Assembly (NCBI GenBank): GCA_965212195.1
Contig: CBDBUW010000002.1
Coordinates: 396,516-460,515, forward strand
Length of the DNA: 64,000 bases
Reading direction: 5' to 3'
DNA from: JAJCYK01 sp965212195
GTDB taxonomy: Bacteria; Bacteroidota; Bacteroidia; Cytophagales; Cyclobacteriaceae
Shown here piece by piece: positions 20,401 to 28,244 of the stretch (position 1 is the stretch's first letter; each line of letters begins with the position of its first letter). The translations under genes were made by a program, and so were the position numbers. The notes under the pieces are model-generated. The model had not been told where the DNA came from. It was given only the letters and a program-made list of their open reading frames with translations, and ran no database searches.

Positions 20401-20479
20401 CAAACTCAATAACTACATTGCGAAGAACGACAAGGCACCAGCTGAAATCATGTCCTTTGAAGATTTCCTGGAAGAATAA
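17402..20479 (+). CDS. Exported BNR/Vps10-like beta-propeller protein
   Basis: 1025 residues with a signal peptide (cleavage after PGNSQ). Residues about 35-720 hold many Asp-box/BNR repeats, for example YKSTDGGETWEKI, SDDGGKSWSHL and TRDGGKNWTNT, building a sortilin/Vps10-type propeller. The last 300 residues are a beta module followed by helices (from about 860). Homologs are often labelled glycosyl hydrolase or WD40/YVTN/BNR protein, but I see no catalytic evidence. Likely periplasmic or surface located. A strong intrinsic terminator follows at 20502-20532. Confidence 0.85.
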   Translation: MKTLLLAMVMAIAMYLPGNSQDIVLKGKELFGDLEARQIGPAIMSGRIVELELHPTNDRVIYAGTAGGGVWKSANGGASFQPIFDEHAQSIGAITLDPTDPDKVIWVGTGETWTRNSVSIGDGLYKSVDGGVSWEKKGFDKSERISSIQIDPQNNQIMYLGVLGALWGDSEERGVYKSTDGGETWEKILYFNQRTGCGDLVIDRNDPMVLYASMWEFRRTAWSFESGGENSALYKSTDGGKTWNKIHAGFPSGRLGRIAMAVAPSNSNILYAALETEKPEHKGLYRSDDGGKSWSHLNKDFGLVVRPFYFSRIVVDPRNPDVVAKAGVFGSISRDGGKTFKNLGNMHPDIHDISFDINNSDRMYVATDGGVYRTWDGATTMEIVANIPVSQFYHISVDNKEPYNIYGGLQDNGSWYGPSRSPGGIEARDWNNVGFGDGFRVLKHPTKNIIYSEMQGAENVWRYDVDRNQSKTIQPLPVAGDPKLRFNWNAPMAVSTHQPDRFYMGSQFLHRSNDMGNTWDKISPDLTTNDPAKQNQEESGGLSRDNSGAENHCTIFTIAESDLNQNVIWVGTDDGNVQVTRDGGKNWTNTTPNITGLPKNTWCYHIEASIHEEGTAYAVFDGHTKNDMNPYVFKTTDYGNSWTSLATDEIYGFTRCIQEDFENPNLLFLGTEFGLFITIDGGQHWNRFTNNMPATAVHHIEMHRKTNDLVLGTHGRGIIIIDDISPLRAITQEVLAKDVHFFPSQPTIIVEESGFGGTATEMEYVGPNPTRAAKIIYYLKKRHIFGKMSMEVQDQSGKQLIELAPGKSKGINVVTWNYRVKQPKMAKGKTFTFGGFTAPRVTAGTYKIVMTKGKQTYETEIELINDPTSVLTDADRISLAGTTQKLYDMCQDLAYLVYQIDEHLEMAQALIDEDVSSKRTAQPVINELTTLKESLVITTGDNYVGAAEPQLREKVATLYGKVAAGFNPPSPSEMENLQLLETRFNNAKEQFDKIRSKRIGKLNNYIAKNDKAPAEIMSFEDFLEE

Positions 20480-20501
20480 CAGATAGCTCACTGAAAACCA
20501 C

Positions 20502-20532
20502 AGCCGGCTGCTTAATGCAGCCGGCTTTTTTT
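20502..20532 (+). terminator. Intrinsic terminator after the BNR-repeat gene
   Basis: A perfect 10-base stem (AGCCGGCTGC / GCAGCCGGCT) with a TTAAT loop is followed by a run of seven T residues. It lies 22 bases after the stop of the BNR-repeat gene and 55 bases before the serine hydrolase start, so it separates the two units. Confidence 0.9.
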
Positions 20533-20586
20533 GTGCCCGTAAAATCGTTATACTGCGGTACACACTCCATTCAAAAATCACCAATC

Positions 20587-21867
20587 ATGAAAAAATTTCT
20601 ATTCCTGCTATTAATTCCTTTTACTTTGGCTGGACAGCAATTGGAGGTAGCTCCCCCTCAATCTGCAAATGTCTCTCCACAAAGATTGAACCTGGTAGAT
20701 GAGCTGTTGTCGAGCTCCGTGGATAAAGGCTGGCTGGCAGGAGGCGTATTCTTGATAGCTAGAAAAGGAAAGATCATTTACCATAAGAGTATTGGGTCGA
20801 AAGACGGCCAGAGTGCCTACCAAATTGATGATATTTTTCGCATTGCTTCCATGACCAAAGCAGTTACTGCGGTGGGCATCATGCAGCTTTTCGAACAGGG
20901 TAAAGTAGGGTTGGATGATCCCTTACATTGGTATCTGCCGGAATATAAGGAAATGGTGATTTTGGATGCCTTCGAAGAGTCTGATTCCAGCTTTACCACC
21001 AAACCTGCGGAGAAAGCTATTACCATCAGACATTTACTGACCCACACCTCCGGAATTACCTATGGCGATTTCAATCCAGGAAAAATTGCGGCTGTTTATA
21101 ATCACTTCGATATGCTGGGAGTAGGGCTATCACATGAAGAATGGACCACTGCGGAGTTTATTCAAAGACTGGCCAAAGTCCCCCTGGTTTTTGAACCGGG
21201 TGAGAAATACCTTTACGGACTGAATATGGACGTTTTGGGCCGGGTGATCGAGGTCGTGTCCGATCAATCGTTGTCGCAGTACTTTCAAAAAAATATATTC
21301 GAAAGGCTGGGTATGACGGATACGCATTTTTACTTGCCTAAAAATAAACATCAGAGACTAGTGCCTCTTTATACCACTGCGGAGGATCAAACATTGGTAC
21401 TTTCTCAAGAAGAAGGTTCCGCCAATGGCTTGGACTATCCAAAAGCTAAGGATAAAGGCCATTATGCGGGAGGCGGAGGGCTATCATCCACCACCCTGGA
21501 TTATGCAAAATTCATACAAGCTTTGCTCAATGACGGCCGCTATAATCGTCAGCAGCTGTTAGCCGCTCATACTATCGACTTGATAAAAGCCGATCAGCTG
21601 GTAGCCTTGAATCGGGAAGGCAAAGGTATTAGCCAAACACCGGGAATTAGCTTTGGTCTGGGTTTCATGGTATGGCTGGATGAAGCGGAAGGAATAACCG
21701 TAAAATCACCGGGGACCTACGAATGGGCTGGTTTGTTCAATACTAAATACTTTATAGACCCTGCGGAGGACCTGATATTTGTAGGAATGACTCAGGTGCT
21801 GCCCTTTACTCAGGAACATTTCTGGGAGAAGCTTTACACGGTTATTTATGGGTCTTTAGATGACTGA
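20587..21867 (+). CDS. Exported serine hydrolase, beta-lactamase/class C-like family
   Basis: 426 residues from ATG 20587 (MKKFLFLLLIPFTLAGQQ signal peptide); an earlier GTG/ATG frame start at 20515 would sit inside the terminator. The catalytic Ser88-x-x-Lys91 is in IASMTKAV and the YxN motif is YGLN. The HLLTHTSGI block is typical of class C beta-lactamase-like esterases and D-aminopeptidases (COG1680). Substrate unknown; periplasmic. The last 22 bases overlap the 3' end of the convergent trmJ-like gene. Confidence 0.88.
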   Translation: MKKFLFLLLIPFTLAGQQLEVAPPQSANVSPQRLNLVDELLSSSVDKGWLAGGVFLIARKGKIIYHKSIGSKDGQSAYQIDDIFRIASMTKAVTAVGIMQLFEQGKVGLDDPLHWYLPEYKEMVILDAFEESDSSFTTKPAEKAITIRHLLTHTSGITYGDFNPGKIAAVYNHFDMLGVGLSHEEWTTAEFIQRLAKVPLVFEPGEKYLYGLNMDVLGRVIEVVSDQSLSQYFQKNIFERLGMTDTHFYLPKNKHQRLVPLYTTAEDQTLVLSQEEGSANGLDYPKAKDKGHYAGGGGLSSTTLDYAKFIQALLNDGRYNRQQLLAAHTIDLIKADQLVALNREGKGISQTPGISFGLGFMVWLDEAEGITVKSPGTYEWAGLFNTKYFIDPAEDLIFVGMTQVLPFTQEHFWEKLYTVIYGSLDD

Positions 21868-22550
21868 TTGCGCAGTGATCGTTCCAGCTTTGCCAGAAAG
21901 GCCAAAATCAGTTCCATATCCTGAGAATCGGCCAACATAAGTCGGTCCATCATCCTTCTTTTCAAAAGTGGTTTTTCCTGGAGTTCCAGGCTATCCAACA
22001 GTTTTGATGCCTGATCCTTTAAGTGTCGTTGCAGGGGAACTTCTTCAGGATTTTCACGCTCTGGAGAAGAATCGGCTAGCCCGCTTAATTCCCAAGTATA
22101 GATAAGAATAGCTTGAGACAAGTTGAGTGAAGGGTATTTAGTCGTTAAGGGGATGCTGCTTAATAAATCACAATGTTGCAGCTCTTCGGTGGTTAAACCA
22201 TTTTCTTCGGACCCAAATACTACCCCCACATTATTCAAATGAGGATCTTTGCTTGCGAGGATACTTCTTAGCTCCCGGGGATGGTGGTAGTCATATCGCT
22301 TAATACGTTGTTTCGAAGTAGTGCCGATAGTCAGATCCAGGTCGGCGGTAGCTTCATCCAATGTCTGGTAAATAGCCACCTTCTGCAAAATGTCGTGCGA
22401 ACCGTAGGCCGTTTTACCAGCCAACGGATCATCATGCACTTGACTGGCCACTAATCGCAATTGATCAAAACCCATGGTTTTTAAAGCCCTAGCAGCAAAC
22501 CCCAGATGTTCCCCCCTGGCAGTCTTGACCAAGATAAAATGGATATTCAT
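21846..22550 (-). CDS. trmJ: SPOUT tRNA/rRNA 2'-O-methyltransferase, TrmJ-like
   Basis: 234 residues. SPOUT motifs are clear: motif 1 region ARGEHLGFAARALKTMGF, motif 2 GVVFGSEENGLTTEE and motif 3 YPSLNLSQAI, which forms the knotted S-adenosylmethionine site. Length and N-terminus match TrmJ, which methylates the ribose at position 32 of tRNAs; a close TrmH-family paralog cannot be excluded. Its start codon shares one base with the stop of the upstream hypothetical gene (TAATG), indicating translational coupling. Confidence 0.85.
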   Translation of the reverse strand: MNIHFILVKTARGEHLGFAARALKTMGFDQLRLVASQVHDDPLAGKTAYGSHDILQKVAIYQTLDEATADLDLTIGTTSKQRIKRYDYHHPRELRSILASKDPHLNNVGVVFGSEENGLTTEELQHCDLLSSIPLTTKYPSLNLSQAILIYTWELSGLADSSPERENPEEVPLQRHLKDQASKLLDSLELQEKPLLKRRMMDRLMLADSQDMELILAFLAKLERSLRNQSSKDP

Positions 22551-23245
22551 TATATGACCCTTTTGAAATAGCTCAGATAGGACGATTGGTTCCCTGAGAG
22601 CAGCTCTTCCATTTTAGGGTGGTCGGCCAATGCCTGAAGTGACTGCCGATCGGATTGAGTGAAAATTACTAAACCCTCCATAGGTAAGGGCACAGCTCGT
22701 TCCTGGCCGCGGTTTATTAAAGTTAGAGTCGCAGACTTTCTGGCTACAAAATAAAGCTGGCACTGTTGCTCTTGGGCCAGCCCTTGCAGTATGGGCAGCT
22801 GAGTGTCTAGGGTACCTCCCTGGAAATGATAGACCAGGTGATAATCCTCTTTGTCTCCGGATTTACCCTGAATGAGTTGTGCAAATCCAAGATTGAAATT
22901 TCGTACTGCTTTTATGCGCAACAAACTGATTACCTGAAAGAACTTTCTTCCCAAAAGGCTTAAAAACGCCTGTGGGCTAGGATATTTTACAATTAGCAGT
23001 ACCGCCCTGTTTACTTGGGCGGAGTCCTTTAACAGCTCGGTTTGATAACCTTTGAAAATAGCCTTTGCTCCAATTGAACGCGCCAGGGGAAATGCCAGAA
23101 ATCCGTAAAGGTTGTATAGGCTTTTACTGTTCAGGTCCAGCCAATTAATGGCAAACATAGGGATATTTTCCAGATCCACTTCCTCTGAAACGGGTTGAAT
23201 CCTGGCTTGAAGCTGTTTATTGATTATCTTAGTAAAACCTGCCAT
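22550..23245 (-). CDS. Hypothetical protein, possible tandem dimeric alpha+beta barrel domains
   Basis: 231 residues, no signal peptide. I do not recognise a named family with certainty. Residues about 28-125 (IPMFAINWLDLNSKS, ARSIGAKAIFKGYQTELL, VLLIVKYPSPQAF) have the strand-helix pattern of DUF1330/ferredoxin-like dimeric barrel proteins. Residues about 135-231 repeat a similar pattern (YHLVYHFQGG, LVIFTQSDRQSL), so the protein may be an internal duplication. It is translated just ahead of the TrmJ-like gene with a one-base overlap. Confidence 0.6.
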   Translation of the reverse strand: MAGFTKIINKQLQARIQPVSEEVDLENIPMFAINWLDLNSKSLYNLYGFLAFPLARSIGAKAIFKGYQTELLKDSAQVNRAVLLIVKYPSPQAFLSLLGRKFFQVISLLRIKAVRNFNLGFAQLIQGKSGDKEDYHLVYHFQGGTLDTQLPILQGLAQEQQCQLYFVARKSATLTLINRGQERAVPLPMEGLVIFTQSDRQSLQALADHPKMEELLSGNQSSYLSYFKRVI

Positions 23246-23292
23246 GCTTTAAGATAGTTAAAGTTGGCAAAATAAGATCACATCGGAGGGCC

Positions 23293-25425
23293 ATGTCTCA
23301 AATCAAAAAACATTATCGCACCTGCAACTTGTGTGAGGCCATGTGTGGATTGGTCATAGAACATCGAGGAAATCACATTGTTTCCATCAAAGGAGATCCG
23401 GAAGACCCTTTCAGTCAGGGGCATATCTGTCCCAAGGCAGTAGCTTTACAGGATCTGCAACAGGACCCTGACCGCTTGCGGAAGCCCGTAAAAAAAGTGA
23501 ATGGCCACTGGAAGGTAATACCATGGCAAGAAGCTTATGACCTGGTGATTAACGGAATAAAGGATGTCCAGCAAAAATATGGCAATGATGCGGTCGCGCT
23601 CTATCAAGGTAATCCCAGTGTGCATAACATGGGTTCTATGCTCTATGGCCCGGCTTTCGCCCGCAGCCTGAAAACCCGCAATAAATTTTCCGCAAGCAGT
23701 GTGGACCAATTGCCCCATCATGTAGTCTCCCAACATATGTTCGGACACCTGATGATGATCCCGGTCCCCGATATCGATCGCACTCACTATTTGCTGATGT
23801 TGGGGGCTAACCCTATGGTGAGCAATGGTAGCCTCATGACCTGCGGGGGATTCCCCAGGCGTTTAAAAGCCCTAAAGGAAAGGGGCGGGAAAATGATAGT
23901 GATTGACCCCCGATACTCCGAAACCGCCGCCAAGGCCCATAAACATCTGTTCATTAAGCCAGGTACTGATGCTCTGTTGCTTTTGGAAATGGTCAAGACC
24001 TTGATCCAGGATGGTATGGAACCTCCAGAGAATCTGCTCGCCATGACGCAGGGGTGGCAGCAACTCCTTGATCTGGTTAAAGTATTACCGGAAGACCTAT
24101 GTCTGAATACCGGGATTGATAAAGCTACCGCACAACTGCTAGCCCGTGAATTCGCAGCTGCTGAAACTGCGGTATGTTATGGCAGAATGGGAGTATCCAC
24201 CCAACCTCACGGAAGTCTGGTGCAGTGGCTGATCAATATTCTGAACCTGATCACCGGTAATTTCGACCGCCCTGGAGGCGCTATGTTTACCAAACCTGCA
24301 GTGGACATTGCTAAAGCACTTGGTAAAAACGGAACGGAACGAAAACAGGGTCGTTTTACCAGCAGGATACGACAGCTGCCGGAGTTTTTCGGGGAGCTTC
24401 CGGTGGCAGCTTTGCTGGAGGAGATAACTACACCGGGTGAAGGCCAGATTAAAGCGCTCATTACTTCTGCGGGCAATCCGGTTTTGTCAACACCTCAAGG
24501 TCATGATCTGGGCGAAGCATTAAAGACTCTGGAATTCCAGGTGGCCATAGATATTTACATTAATGAGACCACTCGTCACGCTCAAGTAATCCTGCCTCCT
24601 ACCACCGGGTTGGAGACCGATCACTATGACTTGGCCTTCCATGCTTTTGCAGTGCGGGATTTTACCAAGTTCAGTACAGCGCTAATCAAGCCAGCAGATG
24701 ACACCCAACACGATTGGCAAATCTTCAAGACCTTAACTCACAGATTGGGTAGATTAGGCAGAAAAAAAGGTCGTTGGTGGCAACGGGCATTTGTCAAATG
24801 GTCCACTCCCAGAAGATTGCTGGATCTGGCTTTGCGCTTCGGCCCTTATGGGCAGCTGAACAGCTGGAAACCTGGTGGACTTTCTTTGTCCAGGCTAAGG
24901 AGCAATCCCCATGGAATAGACCTGGGAGCTTTGAAGCCCTGTCTGCCTGCACGATTGTTTACAAAAAATAAATGCATTCAATTGGTGCCCAATTTCATCT
25001 CCCAGGATATCACCAAACTACTAAGTAACGGCCACTCCGAAAATTCACAGCTACTATTGATCGGGCGTCGCCAGTTGAGAAGCAATAACAGCTGGATGCA
25101 CAACATACCACGGCTAATGAAAGGAGCCGACCGCTGCACCTTATTAATGAATCCCCGGGACGCTGCCTCCCGCCACTTGCAGCATGGGCAAAAAGTACAG
25201 GTAACCTCCAGAGTAGGATCCATCCCTATTACCCTGGAAATAAGCGAGCAAATGATGCCCGGGGTGGTAAGTATTCCCCATGGATGGGGTCATCAGGCTA
25301 CAGAAACTCTAAGTATAGCTCAATCGCACGGGGGTTCCAGCATCAATGATCTGACCGATACCTTGGAGTTGGATGATCCTTCAGGGAACGCCGCCTTTTC
25401 AGGTATTAGAGTTGAAGTGGAATAA
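23293..25425 (+). CDS. Molybdopterin-dependent oxidoreductase with N-terminal 4Fe-4S site
   Basis: 710 residues. Cys11, Cys14, Cys18 and Cys46 (RTCNLCEAMCG, GHICPKA) form the 4Fe-4S site of the formate dehydrogenase/DMSO reductase superfamily. Molybdopterin-binding blocks include LMLGANPMVSNG, IVIDPRYSETAAKAH, FDRPGGAMF and the C-terminal dinucleotide-binding domain (RRQLRSNNSWMHN, SIPHGWGH). There is no Tat signal, so it is cytoplasmic, and no electron-transfer subunit is encoded beside it. The Mo-ligand region reads SASSVDQLPHH, without an obvious Sec or Cys. Substrate unknown. Confidence 0.88.
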   Translation: MSQIKKHYRTCNLCEAMCGLVIEHRGNHIVSIKGDPEDPFSQGHICPKAVALQDLQQDPDRLRKPVKKVNGHWKVIPWQEAYDLVINGIKDVQQKYGNDAVALYQGNPSVHNMGSMLYGPAFARSLKTRNKFSASSVDQLPHHVVSQHMFGHLMMIPVPDIDRTHYLLMLGANPMVSNGSLMTCGGFPRRLKALKERGGKMIVIDPRYSETAAKAHKHLFIKPGTDALLLLEMVKTLIQDGMEPPENLLAMTQGWQQLLDLVKVLPEDLCLNTGIDKATAQLLAREFAAAETAVCYGRMGVSTQPHGSLVQWLINILNLITGNFDRPGGAMFTKPAVDIAKALGKNGTERKQGRFTSRIRQLPEFFGELPVAALLEEITTPGEGQIKALITSAGNPVLSTPQGHDLGEALKTLEFQVAIDIYINETTRHAQVILPPTTGLETDHYDLAFHAFAVRDFTKFSTALIKPADDTQHDWQIFKTLTHRLGRLGRKKGRWWQRAFVKWSTPRRLLDLALRFGPYGQLNSWKPGGLSLSRLRSNPHGIDLGALKPCLPARLFTKNKCIQLVPNFISQDITKLLSNGHSENSQLLLIGRRQLRSNNSWMHNIPRLMKGADRCTLLMNPRDAASRHLQHGQKVQVTSRVGSIPITLEISEQMMPGVVSIPHGWGHQATETLSIAQSHGGSSINDLTDTLELDDPSGNAAFSGIRVEVE

Positions 25426-25437
25426 TCAATCCTCCAT

Positions 25438-26010
25438 CTAATCCTCTACCTCTAAGATCATCTCGATTTCAACAGCTATGTTGCTAGGTAAAGAACCCAT
25501 GCCCACGGCAGAACGGGCATGTTTGCCGGCATCGCCAAAGACCTCCACCATAAGGTCTGAAAACCCGTTCACCACTTTGGACTGATCGGTGAAATCCGGC
25601 GCCGCATTTACCATACCCAGTACTTTTACCACGCGCTTAACTTTGTTCAAATCACCCAAATCTGCCTTGAGAGCGGCTAATTGCTGAATGGCAGTCAAGC
25701 GAGCGGCTTCATACCCTTCTTCTACAGTAAGGTCTGCTCCCACCTTACCGGTAATGTAGGTGCCATCGGCTTGCAGAGGGCCCTTCCCCGAAGTATATAC
25801 CAGGTTGCCTGTACGCACGGTATTCACATAATTAGCCACCGGGGCACCTACTTCAGGCAGCTCGATACCCAGTGAGGCAATGCGAGCTTCGATGTCGTTG
25901 TCCTGGGTTTGGGCTGGGAGCACTTCGGTTTGTTCCTCAGTAGTTGATTGTTCTGGAGCCTGGCAAAAGCAAAATGCCGCTGCCAAAAATATTAGGTAGG
26001 TTGGTTTCAT
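25438..26010 (-). CDS. RidA/YjgF-family protein with lipoprotein-type export signal
   Basis: 190 residues. Residues about 45-190 form a complete RidA domain, with GNLVYTSGKGPLQADGTYI, the conserved Arg in HARSAVGMGSLP and the closing VEIEMILEV. RidA proteins deaminate reactive enamine/imine intermediates, normally in the cytoplasm. Here the first 18 residues are hydrophobic and end in cysteines (AAAFCFCQ), followed by an acidic linker, so export and lipidation are likely. It is convergent with the molybdopterin gene, 12 bases apart. Confidence 0.82.
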   Translation of the reverse strand: MKPTYLIFLAAAFCFCQAPEQSTTEEQTEVLPAQTQDNDIEARIASLGIELPEVGAPVANYVNTVRTGNLVYTSGKGPLQADGTYITGKVGADLTVEEGYEAARLTAIQQLAALKADLGDLNKVKRVVKVLGMVNAAPDFTDQSKVVNGFSDLMVEVFGDAGKHARSAVGMGSLPSNIAVEIEMILEVED

Positions 26011-26102
26011 GACTATCTCTTTTATACAACTATAATTTAGAAAAAGATTAAGGAATATTTAATAAATTAAATAAATCATCCATTTACAAGGAAAGACAAT
26101 CC

Positions 26103-26699
26103 ATGGAATACCTTAAACAAGTTGATGAATATATTACAAAAAAATCGCAATGGTCCGAATTACTACAGTTATTGCGAGAGGTAATTGCCTCTACAGAGTT
26201 GCAGGAATCCGTAAAGTGGGGCTACCCGGTGTACACACTTGATGGGAAAAATGTGGTGGGCATGAGCGCCTTCAAAGAATATGCTGGCATCTGGTTCTTT
26301 CAAGGGGCACAACTAAATGACCGGCTAAAGGTTTTGATCAATGCCCAGGAAGGTAAAACCAAAGCCCTGCGGCAATGGCGTTTCCAATCATTGGATGAGG
26401 TTTCAGCCAAAGATGTGAAAGCTTATGTGGAGGAGGCCATTGCCAATCAGAAGTCCGGAAATGTGATCAAAGCCAGTGCCCCTCACAAAAAGCCCTTAGT
26501 GATACCTCCGGAAATCTTAGAGGCGTTCCAACAAGATACGCAATTGCAAGCCCGTTTTGAAGAATTTAATCTAACCCATAAACGAGAACTGACGGAGTAT
26601 ATCACCGAAGCCAAGCGTCCCGAAACCAAGGTCCGTCGACTTAAGAAAGTGGTGGAGCTGATCCGGGAAAACCGGGGGCTTTATGACAAATACAAATAA
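26103..26699 (+). CDS. YdeI/DUF1801-type protein
   Basis: 198 residues. The N-terminal YdhG-like segment (ESVKWGYPVYTLDGKNVVGMSAFKEYAGIWF, core WGYPVY) and C-terminal YdeI/OmpD-associated helices (TYI-type EYITEAKRPETKVRRLKKVVELI) match the small cytoplasmic YdeI family; its biochemical role is not well defined, though fold similarity to frataxin-like proteins is often noted. It ends 17 bases before the convergent AraC-family gene. Confidence 0.75.
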   Translation: MEYLKQVDEYITKKSQWSELLQLLREVIASTELQESVKWGYPVYTLDGKNVVGMSAFKEYAGIWFFQGAQLNDRLKVLINAQEGKTKALRQWRFQSLDEVSAKDVKAYVEEAIANQKSGNVIKASAPHKKPLVIPPEILEAFQQDTQLQARFEEFNLTHKRELTEYITEAKRPETKVRRLKKVVELIRENRGLYDKYK

Positions 26700-26716
26700 G
26701 GCTTCTGGTAACTTGT

Positions 26717-27619
26717 TTAAGTTGAATGTGAGCGACGGAACCTACCGGGGCTTTGTTGATACTGCCGTTTGAAGGCCCGGCTAAAAGCCGTTTCGGATTG
26801 ATACCCAACTTGTGCGGCTACCCTATCCATTGGCTGCCCTTCTTTTAACATTTTACCCGCCAGAACTAAGCGCCACCGATTGAGGTATTTTCTGGGAGTG
26901 TCCCCTACAGCCTTTTTAAACCTATCGATAAAAAGAGTGCGGGATATTCCTACATTTCTGGCAATATCGGTTACGGTTATATGGGAATGCACCTGCTGAT
27001 GCATATAATTCAGGGCCTGGTAGATATGCTTATCGGATATCATATTTATTGGGCTGGAGGTTAAATAGTGATGCCGAAGCACCGCAATCAACAAAGTCTC
27101 CGCCAGCTTATTACTTAACAGGTCACTGCCGGCCTGTCCGGAATTCTGTTCCTGAATGATCATTGGCAACAGGCTTGGGATCATACTATGTCCACTGTAT
27201 TGATCGGATGTCAACACCAGGATCTCGGGGAGTTGCTCTATAAATGGGTGGTTCCGAAAAGAGCCCAGTTCAAAGTGCCCGCAAACTAAAGTAGCCCCAG
27301 GCACCTCCCCTGGAAAAGGCTTTTCGCCCCTCTGGAGGGTGGTCATCACATTAATACCGCTTAAGCAACTGATGGCATCTTCATCCATTAAGCGGTGCTG
27401 AGCTCCCCGGATACACAATACCACATCCCCTGATTCCAAAGTCACATCCTGCTTCAAATACCTGGATCTCAACTGACAATGACCTCTAGTAATTACATGG
27501 AACTGGGCAAACGGACCATGGTCAATGGCCATGCCCCAAGGCTTGTTGAAGGTCTCTTTAAAATATACCGCCGACTTTATGTCACAGGTATTTAATACGT
27601 CACTGAGAAAATCTCTCAT
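26717..27619 (-). CDS. AraC-family transcriptional regulator (cupin_6 sensor domain)
   Basis: 300 residues from ATG 27619. The N-terminal half is a cupin_6 ligand-binding domain (beginning RDFLSDVLNTCDIKSAVYF), the C-terminal 100 residues contain two helix-turn-helix motifs (TVTDIARNVGISRTLFIDRF and MDRVAAQVGYQSETAFSRAF). A further upstream ATG at 27649 is open, but a perfect TAnnTTTG -7 box (27628-27635) sits inside that extension, favouring 27619. The adjacent divergent YHS gene is the natural candidate target. Ligand unknown. Confidence 0.88.
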   Translation of the reverse strand: MRDFLSDVLNTCDIKSAVYFKETFNKPWGMAIDHGPFAQFHVITRGHCQLRSRYLKQDVTLESGDVVLCIRGAQHRLMDEDAISCLSGINVMTTLQRGEKPFPGEVPGATLVCGHFELGSFRNHPFIEQLPEILVLTSDQYSGHSMIPSLLPMIIQEQNSGQAGSDLLSNKLAETLLIAVLRHHYLTSSPINMISDKHIYQALNYMHQQVHSHITVTDIARNVGISRTLFIDRFKKAVGDTPRKYLNRWRLVLAGKMLKEGQPMDRVAAQVGYQSETAFSRAFKRQYQQSPGRFRRSHST

Positions 27620-27627
27620 CCAAAATA

Positions 27628-27635
27628 CAAATATA
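27628..27635 (-). promoter_or_regulatory. Bacteroidota -7 box upstream of the AraC-family gene
   Basis: Read on the minus strand this is TATATTTG, an exact match to TAnnTTTG. No good TTG -33 element is seen upstream. Transcription would begin only a few bases before the ATG at 27619, implying a very short leader. Confidence 0.4.
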
Positions 27636-27702
27636 TCATATAATCGCATATCGTCATTAAAAATGATCTATATGCTAATTTTTATGATTAATAAGATATC
27701 AA

Positions 27703-27729
27703 TTGTCAAATATATGCCCGATATATTTG
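27703..27729 (+). promoter_or_regulatory. Candidate promoter of the YHS-domain gene
   Basis: A TTG -33 element (27703-27705) and TATATTTG -7 box (27722-27729) are separated by 16 bases, close to the spacing reported for Flavobacterium and Bacteroides. The start codon is 17 bases after the -7 box. A perfect DnaA box TTATCCACA (27738-27746) overlaps the expected transcription start and the A of the ATG. Confidence 0.5.
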
Positions 27730-27745
27730 ATAAAAAGTTATCCAC

Positions 27746-28198
27746 ATGTTTAAATTACTATCCATTCTAATCTTAATTATTATGAGTATTGAGGCAGAGA
27801 GCCAGGAAAATGTATTTACCAACAAAGAGGGTGTAGCGCTCAGCGGTTACGACGTGGTAGCCTATCATGTGGCACATGAAGCCATTCGAGGGTCAGTAGA
27901 ATATACTGCAGAACACCAGGGAGTAAACTATTACTTTAACAATGCCGATAATCGGGAGGCCTTTATACAGAGCCCTGAGGCATACTTACCTAAATTCGGA
28001 GGTTATTGCGCCTTTGCAATGGCAATGCAAGGCACCACAATACCCAGTGATCCGCAGACCTTTAAACTTTACAATGGCGAACTCTATTTGTTTTACAACG
28101 ACTATTATCAAGGAAAGCCCTTCAACACTATTATTCCCTGGAACCAAGACGAAAGCAAATTGCTCTCCCAGGCCCGGGAAAATTGGAAGAAGCTCTAG
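27746..28198 (+). CDS. Exported YHS-domain protein
   Basis: 150 residues with an N-terminal signal (MFKLLSILILIIMSIEAESQ). The YHS domain covers most of the rest: GVALSGYDVVAYHV, VNYYFNNADNREAFIQSPEAYLPKFGGYCAFAMA (core FGGYCAFA). YHS domains with a conserved Cys are linked to metal handling in copper ATPases and related proteins; free exported versions are common in Bacteroidota and their role is not established. It is divergent from the AraC regulator and ends at an intrinsic terminator. Confidence 0.85.
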   Translation: MFKLLSILILIIMSIEAESQENVFTNKEGVALSGYDVVAYHVAHEAIRGSVEYTAEHQGVNYYFNNADNREAFIQSPEAYLPKFGGYCAFAMAMQGTTIPSDPQTFKLYNGELYLFYNDYYQGKPFNTIIPWNQDESKLLSQARENWKKL

Positions 28199-28202
28199 AG
28201 AA

Positions 28203-28238
28203 GAAGGCCATTCCCGGAAGGATTGGCCTTCTTTTTTT
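28203..28238. terminator. Intrinsic terminator between YHS and TPR genes
   Basis: Stem GAAGGCCA (28203-28210) pairs with TGGCCTTC (28224-28231) and is followed by TTTTTTT. It terminates the plus-strand YHS gene; the As before the stem are too few for strong termination of the convergent TPR gene. Confidence 0.85.
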
Positions 28239-28244
28239 GAATAT

